Shown here in pieces: positions 35,144-44,925 of a stretch of 64,000 nucleotides of DNA (positions are counted from its first letter, which is position 1; every line of letters begins with the position of its first letter). The translations under genes and the position numbers were made by a program. Where the stretch lies: positions 50,968-114,967 of the forward strand of contig JAMPIE010000005.1 of assembly GCA_023663135.1 (NCBI GenBank), given 5' to 3'. The notes beneath the pieces are model-generated. The model saw nothing but the letters and a program-made list of their open reading frames with translations. It was not told the DNA's origin and did no database searches. Source of the stretch: Alloprevotella sp. (GTDB taxonomy: Bacteria; Bacteroidota; Bacteroidia; Bacteroidales; Muribaculaceae).

Positions 35144-35869
35144 CTAACGCGCCGAGGGGGGCAGGGCTGAGGATATCTCTGAGGCTGAGCGATCCATGAG
35201 CTTTGCCATGTCATATCCCCCGCGCGGCGGGAGAATGGGCTTGTGGATGGTGATATGGATGGCACCGGGCAATGGGAGACGCGCCGAGCGTGGCATCACG
35301 CTATACGACCCGTCGATGGTGACCGGCACCACCGGGAGATTAAATTCGTCGGCTAAGAGAAAAGCGCCGCGACGGAAACGGTGCATACGTCCGTCGGGCG
35401 TGCGCGCTCCCTCGGGAAAAACCACGAGGCTCATGCCGCCGCTCAGTGTCTTCTCGGCGCGCTCCATGGTGTGGCGCAAGGCCGAGGGACTCGACTTGTC
35501 GACGAAAATCTGCCTGGCACATTCACACGCCAGCCCGACAAACGGTATCTTTCTCAGCGAGGCCTTCATCATCCACCTGAAGTTATGGCCTAAGTAGCCA
35601 TAGATGGCAAAAATATCGTAGGCTCCCTGATGGTTACAGACAAAGACATAGCTCGTCGAGGGATCTATATTGTCGCGACCGCTCACCTTCACTCTTACAA
35701 AAGCGAGCCAGCAGAAGATACGGCTCCACAAGATCTCAGGGTAGTAGCCCCACCATCGACCACCCCCCAAGAGCGACCCTATTATCGTCACAAGAGCGGT
35801 GAGGATTGTAGACACCACTATAAGCGGCACCATCACAAGGCATTGGTAAAGGCGGTAGAGGTATATCAT
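35144..35869 (-). CDS. plsC: 1-acyl-sn-glycerol-3-phosphate acyltransferase
   Basis: 241 residues. An N-terminal hydrophobic helix (LVMVPLIVVSTILTALVTIIGSLL) anchors it to the membrane. The acyltransferase motifs are NHQGAYD (HX4D), a KIPFVG segment (motif II), FPEGART (motif III) and VPVTIDGSY (motif IV). It makes phosphatidic acid from lysophosphatidic acid. A longer reading from 35932 is possible, but the -7 element at 35903-35910 lies downstream of that codon, so I use the ATG at 35869, which gives a 33-bp distance. Confidence 0.92.
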   Translation of the reverse strand: MIYLYRLYQCLVMVPLIVVSTILTALVTIIGSLLGGGRWWGYYPEILWSRIFCWLAFVRVKVSGRDNIDPSTSYVFVCNHQGAYDIFAIYGYLGHNFRWMMKASLRKIPFVGLACECARQIFVDKSSPSALRHTMERAEKTLSGGMSLVVFPEGARTPDGRMHRFRRGAFLLADEFNLPVVPVTIDGSYSVMPRSARLPLPGAIHITIHKPILPPRGGYDMAKLMDRSASEISSALPPSAR

Positions 35870-35902
35870 GGTCTGTGACAAGGCTGTCGGTAAATAAGCC
35901 AC

Positions 35903-35910
35903 AAAGTTAC
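35903..35910 (-). promoter_or_regulatory. -7 element of plsC(-pepT-miaA)
   Basis: TAACTTTG on the minus strand, 33 bp before the chosen plsC start. It decides between the two possible plsC starts. Confidence 0.6.
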
Positions 35911-35961
35911 ACCCTCTCAGCCAATAATGCAACCATTAGGCTCAATTTTCTTTTTTTTATG

Positions 35962-35969
35962 TATTTTTG
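35962..35969 (+). promoter_or_regulatory. -7 element of the DUF6150 gene
   Basis: TATTTTTG, 26 bp before the ATG at 35996, divergent from the plsC promoter. Confidence 0.6.
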
Positions 35970-35995
35970 CGCGAAATACACTCATTAATCAAACA

Positions 35996-36337
35996 ATGCG
36001 ACACCTCTTCTTAGCGCTGACGGCGCTCATGACAGCACTCTGCGCCCCGGCTCAGAAAATCTTTCCCGTCGACTTCGCCTCGCGCGCCGACCTGAAGGTC
36101 TTTGTAACAGACCGCAAGTCGAGGGCCGACCTCGTGGTCTACCTCACCGACTTTGCCTCGCGAGCCCGCGCCGATGAAAATAAGGGTATATGGCACATCA
36201 CCGACTTTGCCTCGCGAGCCGACAAGAAGGTCTTTTTCACTGACCGCGAGAGTCGCGCCGACCTCGTAATCCACTTCACCGACCGTGAGAGCCGCGCGGG
36301 CTGGCTCCGCCCTGCCAAGCGCTCCCTCATGGAATAA
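35996..36337 (+). CDS. secreted DUF6150 repeat protein
   Basis: 113 residues. A signal peptide (MRHLFLALTALMTALCAPAQ) is followed by six imperfect repeats of about 13-18 residues, pattern (D)(F/R)xSRAD-x-KVF-(V/F)TD: FASRADLKVFVTD, RKSRADLVVYLTD, FASRARADENKGIWHITD, FASRADKKVFFTD, RESRADLVIHFTD, RESRAGW. This matches DUF6150 proteins of Bacteroidetes, probably a small beta-solenoid. Function unknown. The protein is intact and has its own promoter. Confidence 0.8.
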   Translation: MRHLFLALTALMTALCAPAQKIFPVDFASRADLKVFVTDRKSRADLVVYLTDFASRARADENKGIWHITDFASRADKKVFFTDRESRADLVIHFTDRESRAGWLRPAKRSLME

Positions 36338-36470
36338 ACGATAAATCGCCAACTTATACGCATTATTGTCCGTCTCCTATTGCCGAAGGTTACATTCTGC
36401 TGAGGCACAAAAAAAATGGCGATTGTGAATTATACATAAACGTAAGGAAGCGTATGTGAAAAAAAAAGCG

Positions 36471-36478
36471 TATCTTTG
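36471..36478 (+). promoter_or_regulatory. -7 element of guaB
   Basis: TATCTTTG, 32 bp before the guaB ATG. Just upstream, aagcgtat occurs twice (near 36449 and 36466). The gap 36338-36510 holds nothing else that I can call. Confidence 0.65.
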
Positions 36479-36507
36479 CACGCAATAACCACCCATCACC
36501 TGCATAA

Positions 36508-37989
<1,482 letters not shown>

Positions 37990-38008
37990 GCAATCATATC
38001 CCCCATCA

Positions 38009-38050
38009 CGGGAGGCACTGCCACGCTCGCTGGCGGTGCCTCCCGCTTTT
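38009..38050 (+). terminator. intrinsic terminator of guaB
   Basis: Stem cgggaggcac (38009-38018) with gtgcctcccg (38036-38045), extended by gcca/tggc around a 7-nt loop, followed by cttttaa. Confidence 0.85.
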
Positions 38051-38128
38051 AATTCCCTTGAGCACAACAAGAGCAAAGGCTCGGTTGTTGAAGAAGAAAG
38101 CCCCCTCGCCCTCATCACATCCTCAGCC

Positions 38129-39265
38129 ATGCCTTCCCTTCCCCATCAGCCCGACACCCTCACGAGGGTGATACGCATCATCTCTGCCCTGGTGCTCATT
38201 GCCGCCGCCATCTGGCTCATCAACCTTCTGCGCAATGTGTTGCTCCCCTTTTGCGTGGCCTGCCTCATCTCCTATCTGATGTATCCGCTGGTGCAGCTCA
38301 ACGCTCGCTGTCTGAGGATAAAGCGCAACGCCCCGGCGGCCCTCCTGGCCATCCTTGAGGTGACGATTGCAGCAGGGCTGCTGGTCTACTTCTTCTTGCC
38401 GTCGGTGATAAGCGAGGTGCGCCACCTAGCCGAGATTATCCACCGCTCGGCCACCACGAGCGGATCTCCCATCCCCTTCCTCTCGCCCGAAATCGCCAAT
38501 CCCATAAGGGAGTGGGTAGCCTCAATTGACATCAACACCATCATCCATAGCCCCCACCTTGAATCGCTCATATCGTCGGGTGGCTCAGTGCTCTCGTCAG
38601 CAGTCAGCGTCCTGCTCCACACCGCCGAGTGGCTGCTCACCTTTATATATGTGATCTTTATCTTGATTGACTATCGATCGATGATGAACGGCTTTCGCAT
38701 CCTCGTGCCCAAGAAAGCGCGACCGGCCGTGGAGCGAATCACCACCGATGTCAAAGAGTCGATGGATCGCTATTTCCGAGGTCAGCTCACCATTGCAGCC
38801 TGCGCTGCCCTGCTCTACTGCATCGGCTTCTCTATCGTGGGCATCCCCATGGCTATCATCTTGGGGCTCCTCGTGGGCATCTTATATATCATCCCCTACT
38901 TTCAGTATGTGACAATCATCCCGGTGGCCATCGTCTGCTTCATCGATGCTCAAGCAGGCGGAGCCGGCTTTTGGACTCTCCTGGGCAAGTGTCTGATTGT
39001 CTACGTGGCCAGCCAGTGTATATGCGACTATCTGCTCACTCCAAAGATAATGGGTAAGGCACTGGGGCTCAATCCTGCCATCATCCTCCTGTCGCTCTCT
39101 GTATGGGGCACTCTCTTGGGCATCATTGGGATGATTATTGCCCTACCGGCCACGGCCCTCCTCCTCTCTTATTACCAACAATATATCAACGGCTCTGACA
39201 ACCCCGGCGACTCACTCGCGCCCCTCATCGGCTCGGAGTCTCCTCAGATGGATAAAAATGCGTAA
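38129..39265 (+). CDS. AI-2E/PerM-family membrane transporter
   Basis: 378 residues with about eight helices. The topology (two helices, a soluble stretch near 100-180, then a cluster including LLTFIYVIFILIDY, AIILGLLVGILYIIPYFQY and ALGLNPAIILLSLSVWGTLLGIIGMIIALP) and the G-N-P-A-I-I segment are typical of the AI-2E transporter (TqsA/PerM) family. Members export small molecules or act as Na+/H+ antiporters; substrate unknown. A GTG start at 38036 would lie inside the guaB terminator, so I use the ATG at 38129. Its stop codon is inside the -7 element of mutS2. Confidence 0.88.
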   Translation: MPSLPHQPDTLTRVIRIISALVLIAAAIWLINLLRNVLLPFCVACLISYLMYPLVQLNARCLRIKRNAPAALLAILEVTIAAGLLVYFFLPSVISEVRHLAEIIHRSATTSGSPIPFLSPEIANPIREWVASIDINTIIHSPHLESLISSGGSVLSSAVSVLLHTAEWLLTFIYVIFILIDYRSMMNGFRILVPKKARPAVERITTDVKESMDRYFRGQLTIAACAALLYCIGFSIVGIPMAIILGLLVGILYIIPYFQYVTIIPVAIVCFIDAQAGGAGFWTLLGKCLIVYVASQCICDYLLTPKIMGKALGLNPAIILLSLSVWGTLLGIIGMIIALPATALLLSYYQQYINGSDNPGDSLAPLIGSESPQMDKNA

Positions 39266-39270
39266 CTTTG
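39263..39270 (+). promoter_or_regulatory. -7 element of mutS2, overlapping the upstream stop codon
   Basis: TAACTTTG, whose TAA is the stop of the preceding gene. It is followed by cggc and the mutS2 ATG, so a transcript from here would be leaderless. No -33 TTTG is visible. Confidence 0.5.
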
Positions 39271-39274
39271 CGGC

Positions 39275-41752
39275 ATGATTTACCCCGAAAGCAGTTTTGA
39301 GAAAAAAATTGGCTTCGACTCCGTCAGGCGAGAGGTGGGCGCCCTATGCCTCTCCCCCATGGGACGGCGCGAGGCCGACTCGATGGCCTTCAGTGCCGAC
39401 GGCGCCCTCATGGCCGCGCGGCTCGAGGCTGTGGCCGAGATGCTCGCCATCCTGCGCTCTGACGAGGAGCTCCCCATTTCTACGCTCCACGACATGGAGA
39501 GCCTCGCCTCACATATACGTGTCCCCGGGACATTCCTCACCCCCCAAGAGCTATATCGCCTCGGCTCTTGCCTGAGTGTGACGGCCGCTATTGCCCTCTT
39601 CTTTAATCGACGAAGTGACGACGACTCAGGCCAAAGCCCATTCCCGCGCCTCGTCGAGATTGCCCGGGGTCTCGTCGCGCTCCCGGCCATCACGTCGCTC
39701 ATCGATCGCATCCTCGACCGCCACGCCGAGGTCAGAGACACGGCCTCTCCTGCCCTGGCCGGCATCCGCTCCTCCCTCCGCAACATGGCCGGGACGGTCA
39801 ATGCCGTCATGCGCCGCGTCATGGCGCGCGCTTCGCAAGAGGGGATTATCGACGCTGATGCCGCCCCGACCATGCGCGACGGTCGTCTCGTCATCCCCGT
39901 GGCTCCAATGAACAAGCGCCGGCTCCAGGGCATCGTTCACGATGAAAGCGCCTCGGGCAAGACCATCTTCATTGAGCCTGCCGAGGTGGTGGAGGTCAAC
40001 AACCATATCCGCGAGCTCCAAATGGAGGAGCAACGCGAGATTGCCCGCATCCTCATCGCTGCGGCCGACGAGATTCGCCCCCACATCGACGACATCATCG
40101 CCACCTCAGGGGTCTTTGGCCTCATCGACTTCATCCACGCCAAGGCACGATATGCGGCCGAAACCGGCGGCACGCTCCCCAATCTCAACACCGCAGGCCC
40201 GGAAATGGAGTGGTATCACGCCTGCCACCCCGTGCTCCTCGCCTCTCTGCGTCGCCAAGGCAAGGAGATTGTCCCCACCGACATCACCCTCACCTCCGAG
40301 AAGCGTCTACTCATCATCTCAGGCCCCAACGCCGGCGGCAAGTCGGTGACACTCAAGACTGTGGGCATCATCCAGTATATGTCCCAATGTGGCATGCTCC
40401 CACCGGTGTATGAAAACAGCCACATAGGCGTCTTTGCCGACATATTCATTGACATTGGCGACGACCAGTCAATCGAAGACGACCTCTCGACCTACTCCTC
40501 CCATCTGCGCAACATGCGCCAGTTCACCTCCCGGGGCAATAACGCATCGCTAATCCTCATCGACGAGTTTGGCGCCGGCACTGAGCCCCAGATTGGCGGC
40601 GCTATTGCTCAGGCTATCCTCCACCGCTTTGCCCAATCGGGGATGTGGGGCGTGATCACCACCCACTTCCAAAACCTCAAGAAATATGCCGACGACACCC
40701 CCGGCCTCGTCAACGGTTCGATGCTCTATGACCGCCAAAAGATGGAGCCCCTCTTCAAGCTCTCTATTGGCAACGCCGGCTCCTCCTTCGCCCTCGAGAT
40801 TGCGCGAAAGACCGGCCTCGACCCTGCCATAATAGAGGAGGCCGAGAGCATCGTGGGCTCCGACTATGTGAAGCTCGACCGCTATCTCCTCGACATTGCC
40901 CGCGACCGCCGCTATTGGGACAACAAGCGGCAATCCATCCGCCTTAAGGAGAAGCGCCTTGAACAGATGCTCGAGTTGTATGAAAACGATGCCGAAGCCC
41001 TCCGACACTCTCGCCGCGAGATTCTCGACGAGGCCCGAGCCGAGGCTCGCCGCATCATCGACTCTTCTAATGCCGGTGTGGAGCGGGCCATCAAGGAGAT
41101 ACGCGAGGCTCAGGCCGAGCGTGAGCGCACTCTCGCGGCCCGCGCTCGCCTCCGAGAGGAGCGCAATCTCCTTGCCGGCAACGACTCCTCGCCCGAGCCC
41201 GCCCTCTTGGCAAAGGCGCCCAAGCCCAAGCGCAAGGGGCTCAACAACCTCGCCGGTCGTCAGCACGCTCCCGGGGCCGACGCTCCGCTCGCCGTAGGCG
41301 CCGCCGTGAAGCTCGACGGCTCGGGGCAGGCCGGGCGCATCACCGACATCCAGGGCAAAAACGCCACCGTCATCTTTGGCAATCTGAAGACTTCCGTTCC
41401 TCTCGCTCGCCTCAAGCCAACAGCCTCCGACCCCGACAAAGCAACCGCCAAGGCTGCCTCGTTTGTGAGCCGCGCAACGAGCGACGATATGCGCCGCCGA
41501 CAGCTTGAGTTTAAGCCCGACATAGATGTCCGCGGCATGAGGACTGACGAAGCTGTCCAAGCCGTAACATATTTTATCGACGATGCCATCCAGTTCTCGG
41601 CCAGGCGTGTACGAATCCTCCACGGCACCGGCACCGGTGCCTTGCGACAATACATCCGCGCTTACCTCGCCACGGTGCCAGGGGTGGCCCACGCCGCCGA
41701 CGAGGATGTGCGCCTCGGCGGCGCCGGCATCACCGTCGTCGACCTCGCCTGA
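39275..41752 (+). CDS. mutS2: MutS2-family DNA/ribosome-rescue ATPase
   Basis: 825 residues. N-terminal MutS-like core and clamp (about 1-300), ABC-type ATPase with Walker A GPNAGGKS at 350-357 and Walker B LILIDEFGAGTEP, then a long charged coiled-coil (about 520-640) and a C-terminal Smr domain (about 745-825: DVRGMRTDEAVQAV, RILHGTGTGALR). MutS2 lacks the mismatch-recognition domain; it limits recombination and, in Bacillus, splits collided ribosomes. The start MIYPESSFEKKIGFD is the family start. The 3' end is read on the other strand by the S41 peptidase gene for 91 bp. Confidence 0.95.
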   Translation: MIYPESSFEKKIGFDSVRREVGALCLSPMGRREADSMAFSADGALMAARLEAVAEMLAILRSDEELPISTLHDMESLASHIRVPGTFLTPQELYRLGSCLSVTAAIALFFNRRSDDDSGQSPFPRLVEIARGLVALPAITSLIDRILDRHAEVRDTASPALAGIRSSLRNMAGTVNAVMRRVMARASQEGIIDADAAPTMRDGRLVIPVAPMNKRRLQGIVHDESASGKTIFIEPAEVVEVNNHIRELQMEEQREIARILIAAADEIRPHIDDIIATSGVFGLIDFIHAKARYAAETGGTLPNLNTAGPEMEWYHACHPVLLASLRRQGKEIVPTDITLTSEKRLLIISGPNAGGKSVTLKTVGIIQYMSQCGMLPPVYENSHIGVFADIFIDIGDDQSIEDDLSTYSSHLRNMRQFTSRGNNASLILIDEFGAGTEPQIGGAIAQAILHRFAQSGMWGVITTHFQNLKKYADDTPGLVNGSMLYDRQKMEPLFKLSIGNAGSSFALEIARKTGLDPAIIEEAESIVGSDYVKLDRYLLDIARDRRYWDNKRQSIRLKEKRLEQMLELYENDAEALRHSRREILDEARAEARRIIDSSNAGVERAIKEIREAQAERERTLAARARLREERNLLAGNDSSPEPALLAKAPKPKRKGLNNLAGRQHAPGADAPLAVGAAVKLDGSGQAGRITDIQGKNATVIFGNLKTSVPLARLKPTASDPDKATAKAASFVSRATSDDMRRRQLEFKPDIDVRGMRTDEAVQAVTYFIDDAIQFSARRVRILHGTGTGALRQYIRAYLATVPGVAHAADEDVRLGGAGITVVDLA

Positions 41753-43461
41753 TCCCGCTGCCCCGTCAGATAAATCACCGCAGCCTCAATCACGTCGTCG
41801 CGCTCAGGGTCGAAATATGACGCTGCCCTCTCTTCCACCCTTATGTCGGGGATAATACCTATCCCCACAAACTCCGTCCCGTCGGGGCTGACATCATGCT
41901 TAGAGCAGATATTTGCCCTGATGGCTCCGCCTCCGGTGAGGATGGGGCGCACTCCATTGCCGGTGCTTCCGCCAGTTTCTGTGCCTATGATAATGGCTCG
42001 CCCCGCGTCACGGAGCAACGCGCAAAAGTCTTCGGCTGCAGAGAAGGTAGCGCGATCGGTCAAGAGTGCCACCGGATTATCGTATGTGGCCATCATCTTT
42101 GGATATACACTGTCAACCTTCGCGTGATAGACCCTTTCATCCATCCCCCAGGATGCAAAGGCCGGTATGTACATCCGTGAGGTCCACGGCGATTTTGCAG
42201 CCGGCTTTGCAACAAGGTGTCCGGCTATATGGTCAGAGAAACCTGAGTTACCCCCTCCGTTGCCTCGCAAGTCAATGATTAGGCCGTCAGTGGATGCGAG
42301 CAAGGGGTATATGCTGTCAAAAAATTCAACGACTTCACTGGTCTGAAAATCAGGAATGGTGAGCAGCCCTATATTATTTTCTCTGATTGAAAAGCTGCGT
42401 TTGCCTCTTACGGCAAGCGACGGATCCCACCGGGGCTTATTGACACGATGAGCCACCTCGATAACGTCCCCACCGGCATCTTCAAGAGTGAGATTCATAT
42501 CAGAGCCATTTCTCACACGGGAGAAGTGATAATCATCATACATCATATGCTCAGTCCATTGTGGCGTCGACGAGCAGACGTAAGGCAAAAGCTCTCGTTT
42601 GGCCCATTCCTCCGGAGTCTCTCCATTGACAGCCGTTATCCTCTGCCCCCTTCTCATCCCGGCGTCAATCAGCTCCCGACTCTCAACACTCCTGACAAAC
42701 AGGCCTTCAGGAAGCTTCACGGTCGTAAAAGGGCTCGAGCCGGGTGTCTCAAAGTCACCATAGAAATATACCATGGTGTGGCCATCCTTACATCGGGCCA
42801 CCATTCGTTGAATGGCCCTTGCACGTTCATAGTCATCCTTTGCCATTGCAAGTTCCCGCTTGCCTTTTCTATAAGCCCTGTCCCAAACATGAGCTATTCG
42901 GCCGTAAAACACAAAATTGTATTTCACCTCGTCATACAGCCTTGTCATAGCCTCTTCCCAGTTCACCTCGGGCTTAGGTTGCTTGGCCGTAGGCGTGGTC
43001 TCCATCTCTGCTGCATTGTAATGCGCTCTTTGATACCAATCAATGGGGATGCTTGGCTCACTCTCAAAGCTCACTCTCAGAAGAAAGAGAGTGTCATTGG
43101 CCTCATCGAGATATAAGCTGTAAGCTATCTTTGCAGAGTCGTCGGCGCAAGTCATCATATATATGAAGCCCCATGAACCGCCATATGCTGCCAATGCCGA
43201 GTCGACAAGGTTGTCAGAAGGATGGGGAATGGTCAGGCGCAGGCCCTCGGTAATCCCCTTCCCCGACCCACGCATCATCGTAAACCCGAAAGCCGCCCCA
43301 TTGACCGGCCAGCCGCCGGTATAATCAACGGGAGTGGCTTTTGCGTCGGGATATTCCCCTACGTGAGTTATCAAAGATTCGATATCCTTATATGAAGGAT
43401 TTGAGGCAATGGCCGAAAGCATTGCTATCGAAGCGACTGCAAGCATTAAAATATGTCTCAT
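41662..43461 (-). CDS. secreted S41-family peptidase
   Basis: 599 residues. A signal peptide (MRHILMLAVASIAMLSAIA) is followed by a Bacteroidetes-type N-terminal domain, a PDZ-like stretch (LFVRSVESRELIDAGMRRGQRITAVNG) and the S41 protease domain with GLIIDLRGNGGGNSG and the nucleophile S474 in TFSAAEDF. It is a tail-specific-protease-like enzyme in the envelope. The C-terminal 33 residues or so are encoded opposite mutS2, are low-complexity (ARSTTVMPAPPRRTSSSA) and look like an accidental extension. It lies 28 bp downstream of the small 43490-43642 frame. Confidence 0.87.
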   Translation of the reverse strand: MRHILMLAVASIAMLSAIASNPSYKDIESLITHVGEYPDAKATPVDYTGGWPVNGAAFGFTMMRGSGKGITEGLRLTIPHPSDNLVDSALAAYGGSWGFIYMMTCADDSAKIAYSLYLDEANDTLFLLRVSFESEPSIPIDWYQRAHYNAAEMETTPTAKQPKPEVNWEEAMTRLYDEVKYNFVFYGRIAHVWDRAYRKGKRELAMAKDDYERARAIQRMVARCKDGHTMVYFYGDFETPGSSPFTTVKLPEGLFVRSVESRELIDAGMRRGQRITAVNGETPEEWAKRELLPYVCSSTPQWTEHMMYDDYHFSRVRNGSDMNLTLEDAGGDVIEVAHRVNKPRWDPSLAVRGKRSFSIRENNIGLLTIPDFQTSEVVEFFDSIYPLLASTDGLIIDLRGNGGGNSGFSDHIAGHLVAKPAAKSPWTSRMYIPAFASWGMDERVYHAKVDSVYPKMMATYDNPVALLTDRATFSAAEDFCALLRDAGRAIIIGTETGGSTGNGVRPILTGGGAIRANICSKHDVSPDGTEFVGIGIIPDIRVEERAASYFDPERDDVIEAAVIYLTGQRDQARSTTVMPAPPRRTSSSAAWATPGTVAR

Positions 43462-43489
43462 AGGAAGTGGTTTGAATTGTGCCTGGAAG

Positions 43490-43642
43490 TTAGTTTGTCA
43501 GATAGTCTATGGCCTGCCAATCATGGGGAATACATATCTCGTTTTCCACCTTGGCGTGCAGGAAGTTGAGCGTCTTTGTCTTTGGGTCATATCCTATGGC
43601 GTAGAAATCAGGGGTGGTCTCACCCTTGACCATTACTTGCAT
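43490..43642 (-). CDS. 50-residue frame, possible remnant or coupled small protein
   Basis: Encodes 50 residues beginning MQVMVKGETTPDFYAIGYDP and ending HDWQAIDYLTN. It has no frame-breaking codon and a protein-like composition, as if the C-terminal end of a larger soluble protein. It starts inside the last 23 bp of the truncated sigma gene in another frame and ends 28 bp before the S41 peptidase start. It is either a coupled small gene or the tail of a gene fused to the sigma gene by a deletion. No family recognised. Confidence 0.4.
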   Translation of the reverse strand: MQVMVKGETTPDFYAIGYDPKTKTLNFLHAKVENEICIPHDWQAIDYLTN

Positions 43643-43958
43643 CAGGGCTTGTCTCTGTGCCTATGCGCATCGCCTCGTCAATTGGGGCAGTGGCCACCCT
43701 CGGTCTCCGCATGAAAGACAAAGCCAAGTTGCGGGCAATGCGCCTGAGCCAAGTGCCCACCGATGCCCTGGAATAATCATAGCTCCCTATTGACTCAATA
43801 GCCTTGACCAACGCATCGGAAACCATCTCCTCTGCATCTCTGGCATCTCCGAGTATGTCAAGAAGATAGGCATAAAGCGCCGGACCATGTTCATTGACAA
43901 ACGAGCGTATCGCGGCAGGATCGCGCAACTTTAGCTTTTTGATGGCTTCACTATTCAT
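43620..43958 (-). pseudogene. truncated ECF sigma factor (region 2 only)
   Basis: 112 residues. Sigma region 2 is clear: LKLRDPAAIRSFVNEHGPALYAYL, then GDARDAEEMVSDALVKAIESI and VGTWLRRIARNLALSFMRR. After PRVATAPIDEAM, where the linker to region 4 should begin, the frame ends within 20 residues, and no helix-turn-helix region 4 occurs in any frame before the S41 gene. Without region 4 it should not recognise a -35 element, so I treat it as broken; a regulatory short form is a less likely reading. I use the ATG at 43958 (MNSEAIKKLK); an upstream codon adds a hydrophobic stretch foreign to the family. Confidence 0.6.
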
Positions 43959-44089
43959 ATCCACTATCCTATACGCAGAAACCAGCCAGATTATTACACC
44001 GATAATAACCAATTTTCAAAATAAATCCAAATCCCACCACGTTAGGACAAGTTTTGCAGCAAAAGTTTGGCTATGTGAGAAAAATTAGC

Positions 44090-44097
44090 TTACTTTG
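44090..44097 (+). promoter_or_regulatory. near-consensus -7 element of the rpmB operon
   Basis: TTACTTTG, one base off TAnnTTTG, 177 bp before rpmB. The gap 43959-44274 contains this element, a 44117-44242 leader frame and otherwise nothing that I can call. Confidence 0.4.
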
Positions 44098-44116
44098 CAC
44101 CCGGAAATAGAGGCCA

Positions 44117-44242
44117 ATGGTAAAAGTTGATGAGAATGATGCACTTATCAATGATATGAGACCCCCATTGAGCCGACATATCCCAAGCGTCTGCAGGCCC
44201 CAGACTGTGAGAGGCATCCCCCCTTACCCCCCACTTCCATAG
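44117..44242 (+). other. possible 41-codon leader frame in the rpmB 5' region
   Basis: An ATG at 44117 opens a frame of 41 residues (MVKVDENDALINDMRPPLSR…) ending in a proline-rich tail and TAG, 32 bp before rpmB. Proline-rich ends can stall ribosomes, so it might be a regulatory leader peptide; it could equally be chance coding in an untranslated leader that carries an RNA structure. No homologue is known to me. Confidence 0.2.
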
Positions 44243-44274
44243 AAAACAAAGCTAAGTAACTACTACCCACAGCC

Positions 44275-44532
44275 ATGTCAAAGATTTGTCAAATCACAGG
44301 CAAGAAAGCCATGGTCGGCAACAACGTGTCACACTCTAAGCGCCGCACCAAGCGTAAATTCAACGTCAACCTTTTCAACAAGAAATTTTACTGGGTTGAA
44401 GAGGGTGCTTGGATTACCCTCACCATCTCTGCCGCAGGCCTCCGCACCATCAACAAAAAAGGCCTTAACGCAGCCATCAAGGATGCCGCCGAAAAGGGTT
44501 ATTTAACTGAAATCAAATACATTCAATTCTGA
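44275..44532 (+). CDS. rpmB: 50S ribosomal protein L28
   Basis: 85 residues. [29 protein letters not shown] is the L28 signature, followed by the conserved [34 protein letters not shown]. It binds 23S rRNA in the large subunit. It leads the rpmB-rpmG-DUF4295 operon typical of Bacteroidetes, 8 bp before rpmG, behind an unusually long 5' region for this genome. Confidence 0.97.
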   Translation: MSKICQITGKKAMVGNNVSHSKRRTKRKFNVNLFNKKFYWVEEGAWITLTISAAGLRTINKKGLNAAIKDAAEKGYLTEIKYIQF

Positions 44533-44540
44533 TCTGAAAG

Positions 44541-44729
44541 ATGGCAAAGAAAGCTAAAGGCAATCGCGTACAGGTGATCCTCGAGTGCACTGAGCACAAG
44601 GCCAGCGGCATGCCCGGCACCTCACGATATATCACCACCAAAAACCGCAAAAACACCACCGAGCGTCTCGAGCTCAAGAAGTATAATCCCATCCTCAAGC
44701 GCGTCACCGTGCACAAAGAGATTAAGTAA
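44541..44729 (+). CDS. rpmG: 50S ribosomal protein L33
   Basis: 62 residues. [31 protein letters not shown] and [20 protein letters not shown] follow L33 closely. The protein keeps only one cysteine (C16), so this is the zinc-free C- form, not the four-cysteine C+ form. It lies between rpmB (8 bp) and the DUF4295 gene (46 bp) and is cotranscribed with them. Confidence 0.97.
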   Translation: MAKKAKGNRVQVILECTEHKASGMPGTSRYITTKNRKNTTERLELKKYNPILKRVTVHKEIK

Positions 44730-44775
44730 CTTCTTCCTCTCATCTGATTTAACCACCCCTTACTCACCATAAGTC

Positions 44776-44925
44776 ATGGCAAAGAAAACAGTCGCCTCAC
44801 TCCAAAAGGGTGAAGGCCGCACATATAGCAAGGTCATCAAAGTGGTCAAGAGCCCCAAGACCGGTGCCTATACCTTCCAGGAGCAGATGGTCCCCAACGA
44901 GGCCGTTAAAGACATCCTGAAATAA
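44776..44925 (+). CDS. DUF4295 small basic protein
   Basis: 49 residues: MAKKTVASLQKGEGRTYSKV, then a KVVKSPKTGAYTFQEQMVPN core and an EAVKDILK end. It is a very basic small protein always found after rpmG in Bacteroidetes (DUF4295) and thought to be ribosome-associated; that role is inferred from gene order. Its ATG lies 46 bp after the rpmG stop. No intrinsic terminator of good quality follows. Confidence 0.9.
   Translation: MAKKTVASLQKGEGRTYSKVIKVVKSPKTGAYTFQEQMVPNEAVKDILK

Noticed and set aside
36011..36352. 113-codon frame opposite the DUF6150 gene
   Set aside because: It mirrors the repeats on the other strand; the plus-strand protein has a signal peptide, promoter and a known family.
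40550..41692. 380-codon open frame on the minus strand
   Set aside because: Antisense to the ATPase and coiled-coil of mutS2; composition is typical of a mirror frame.
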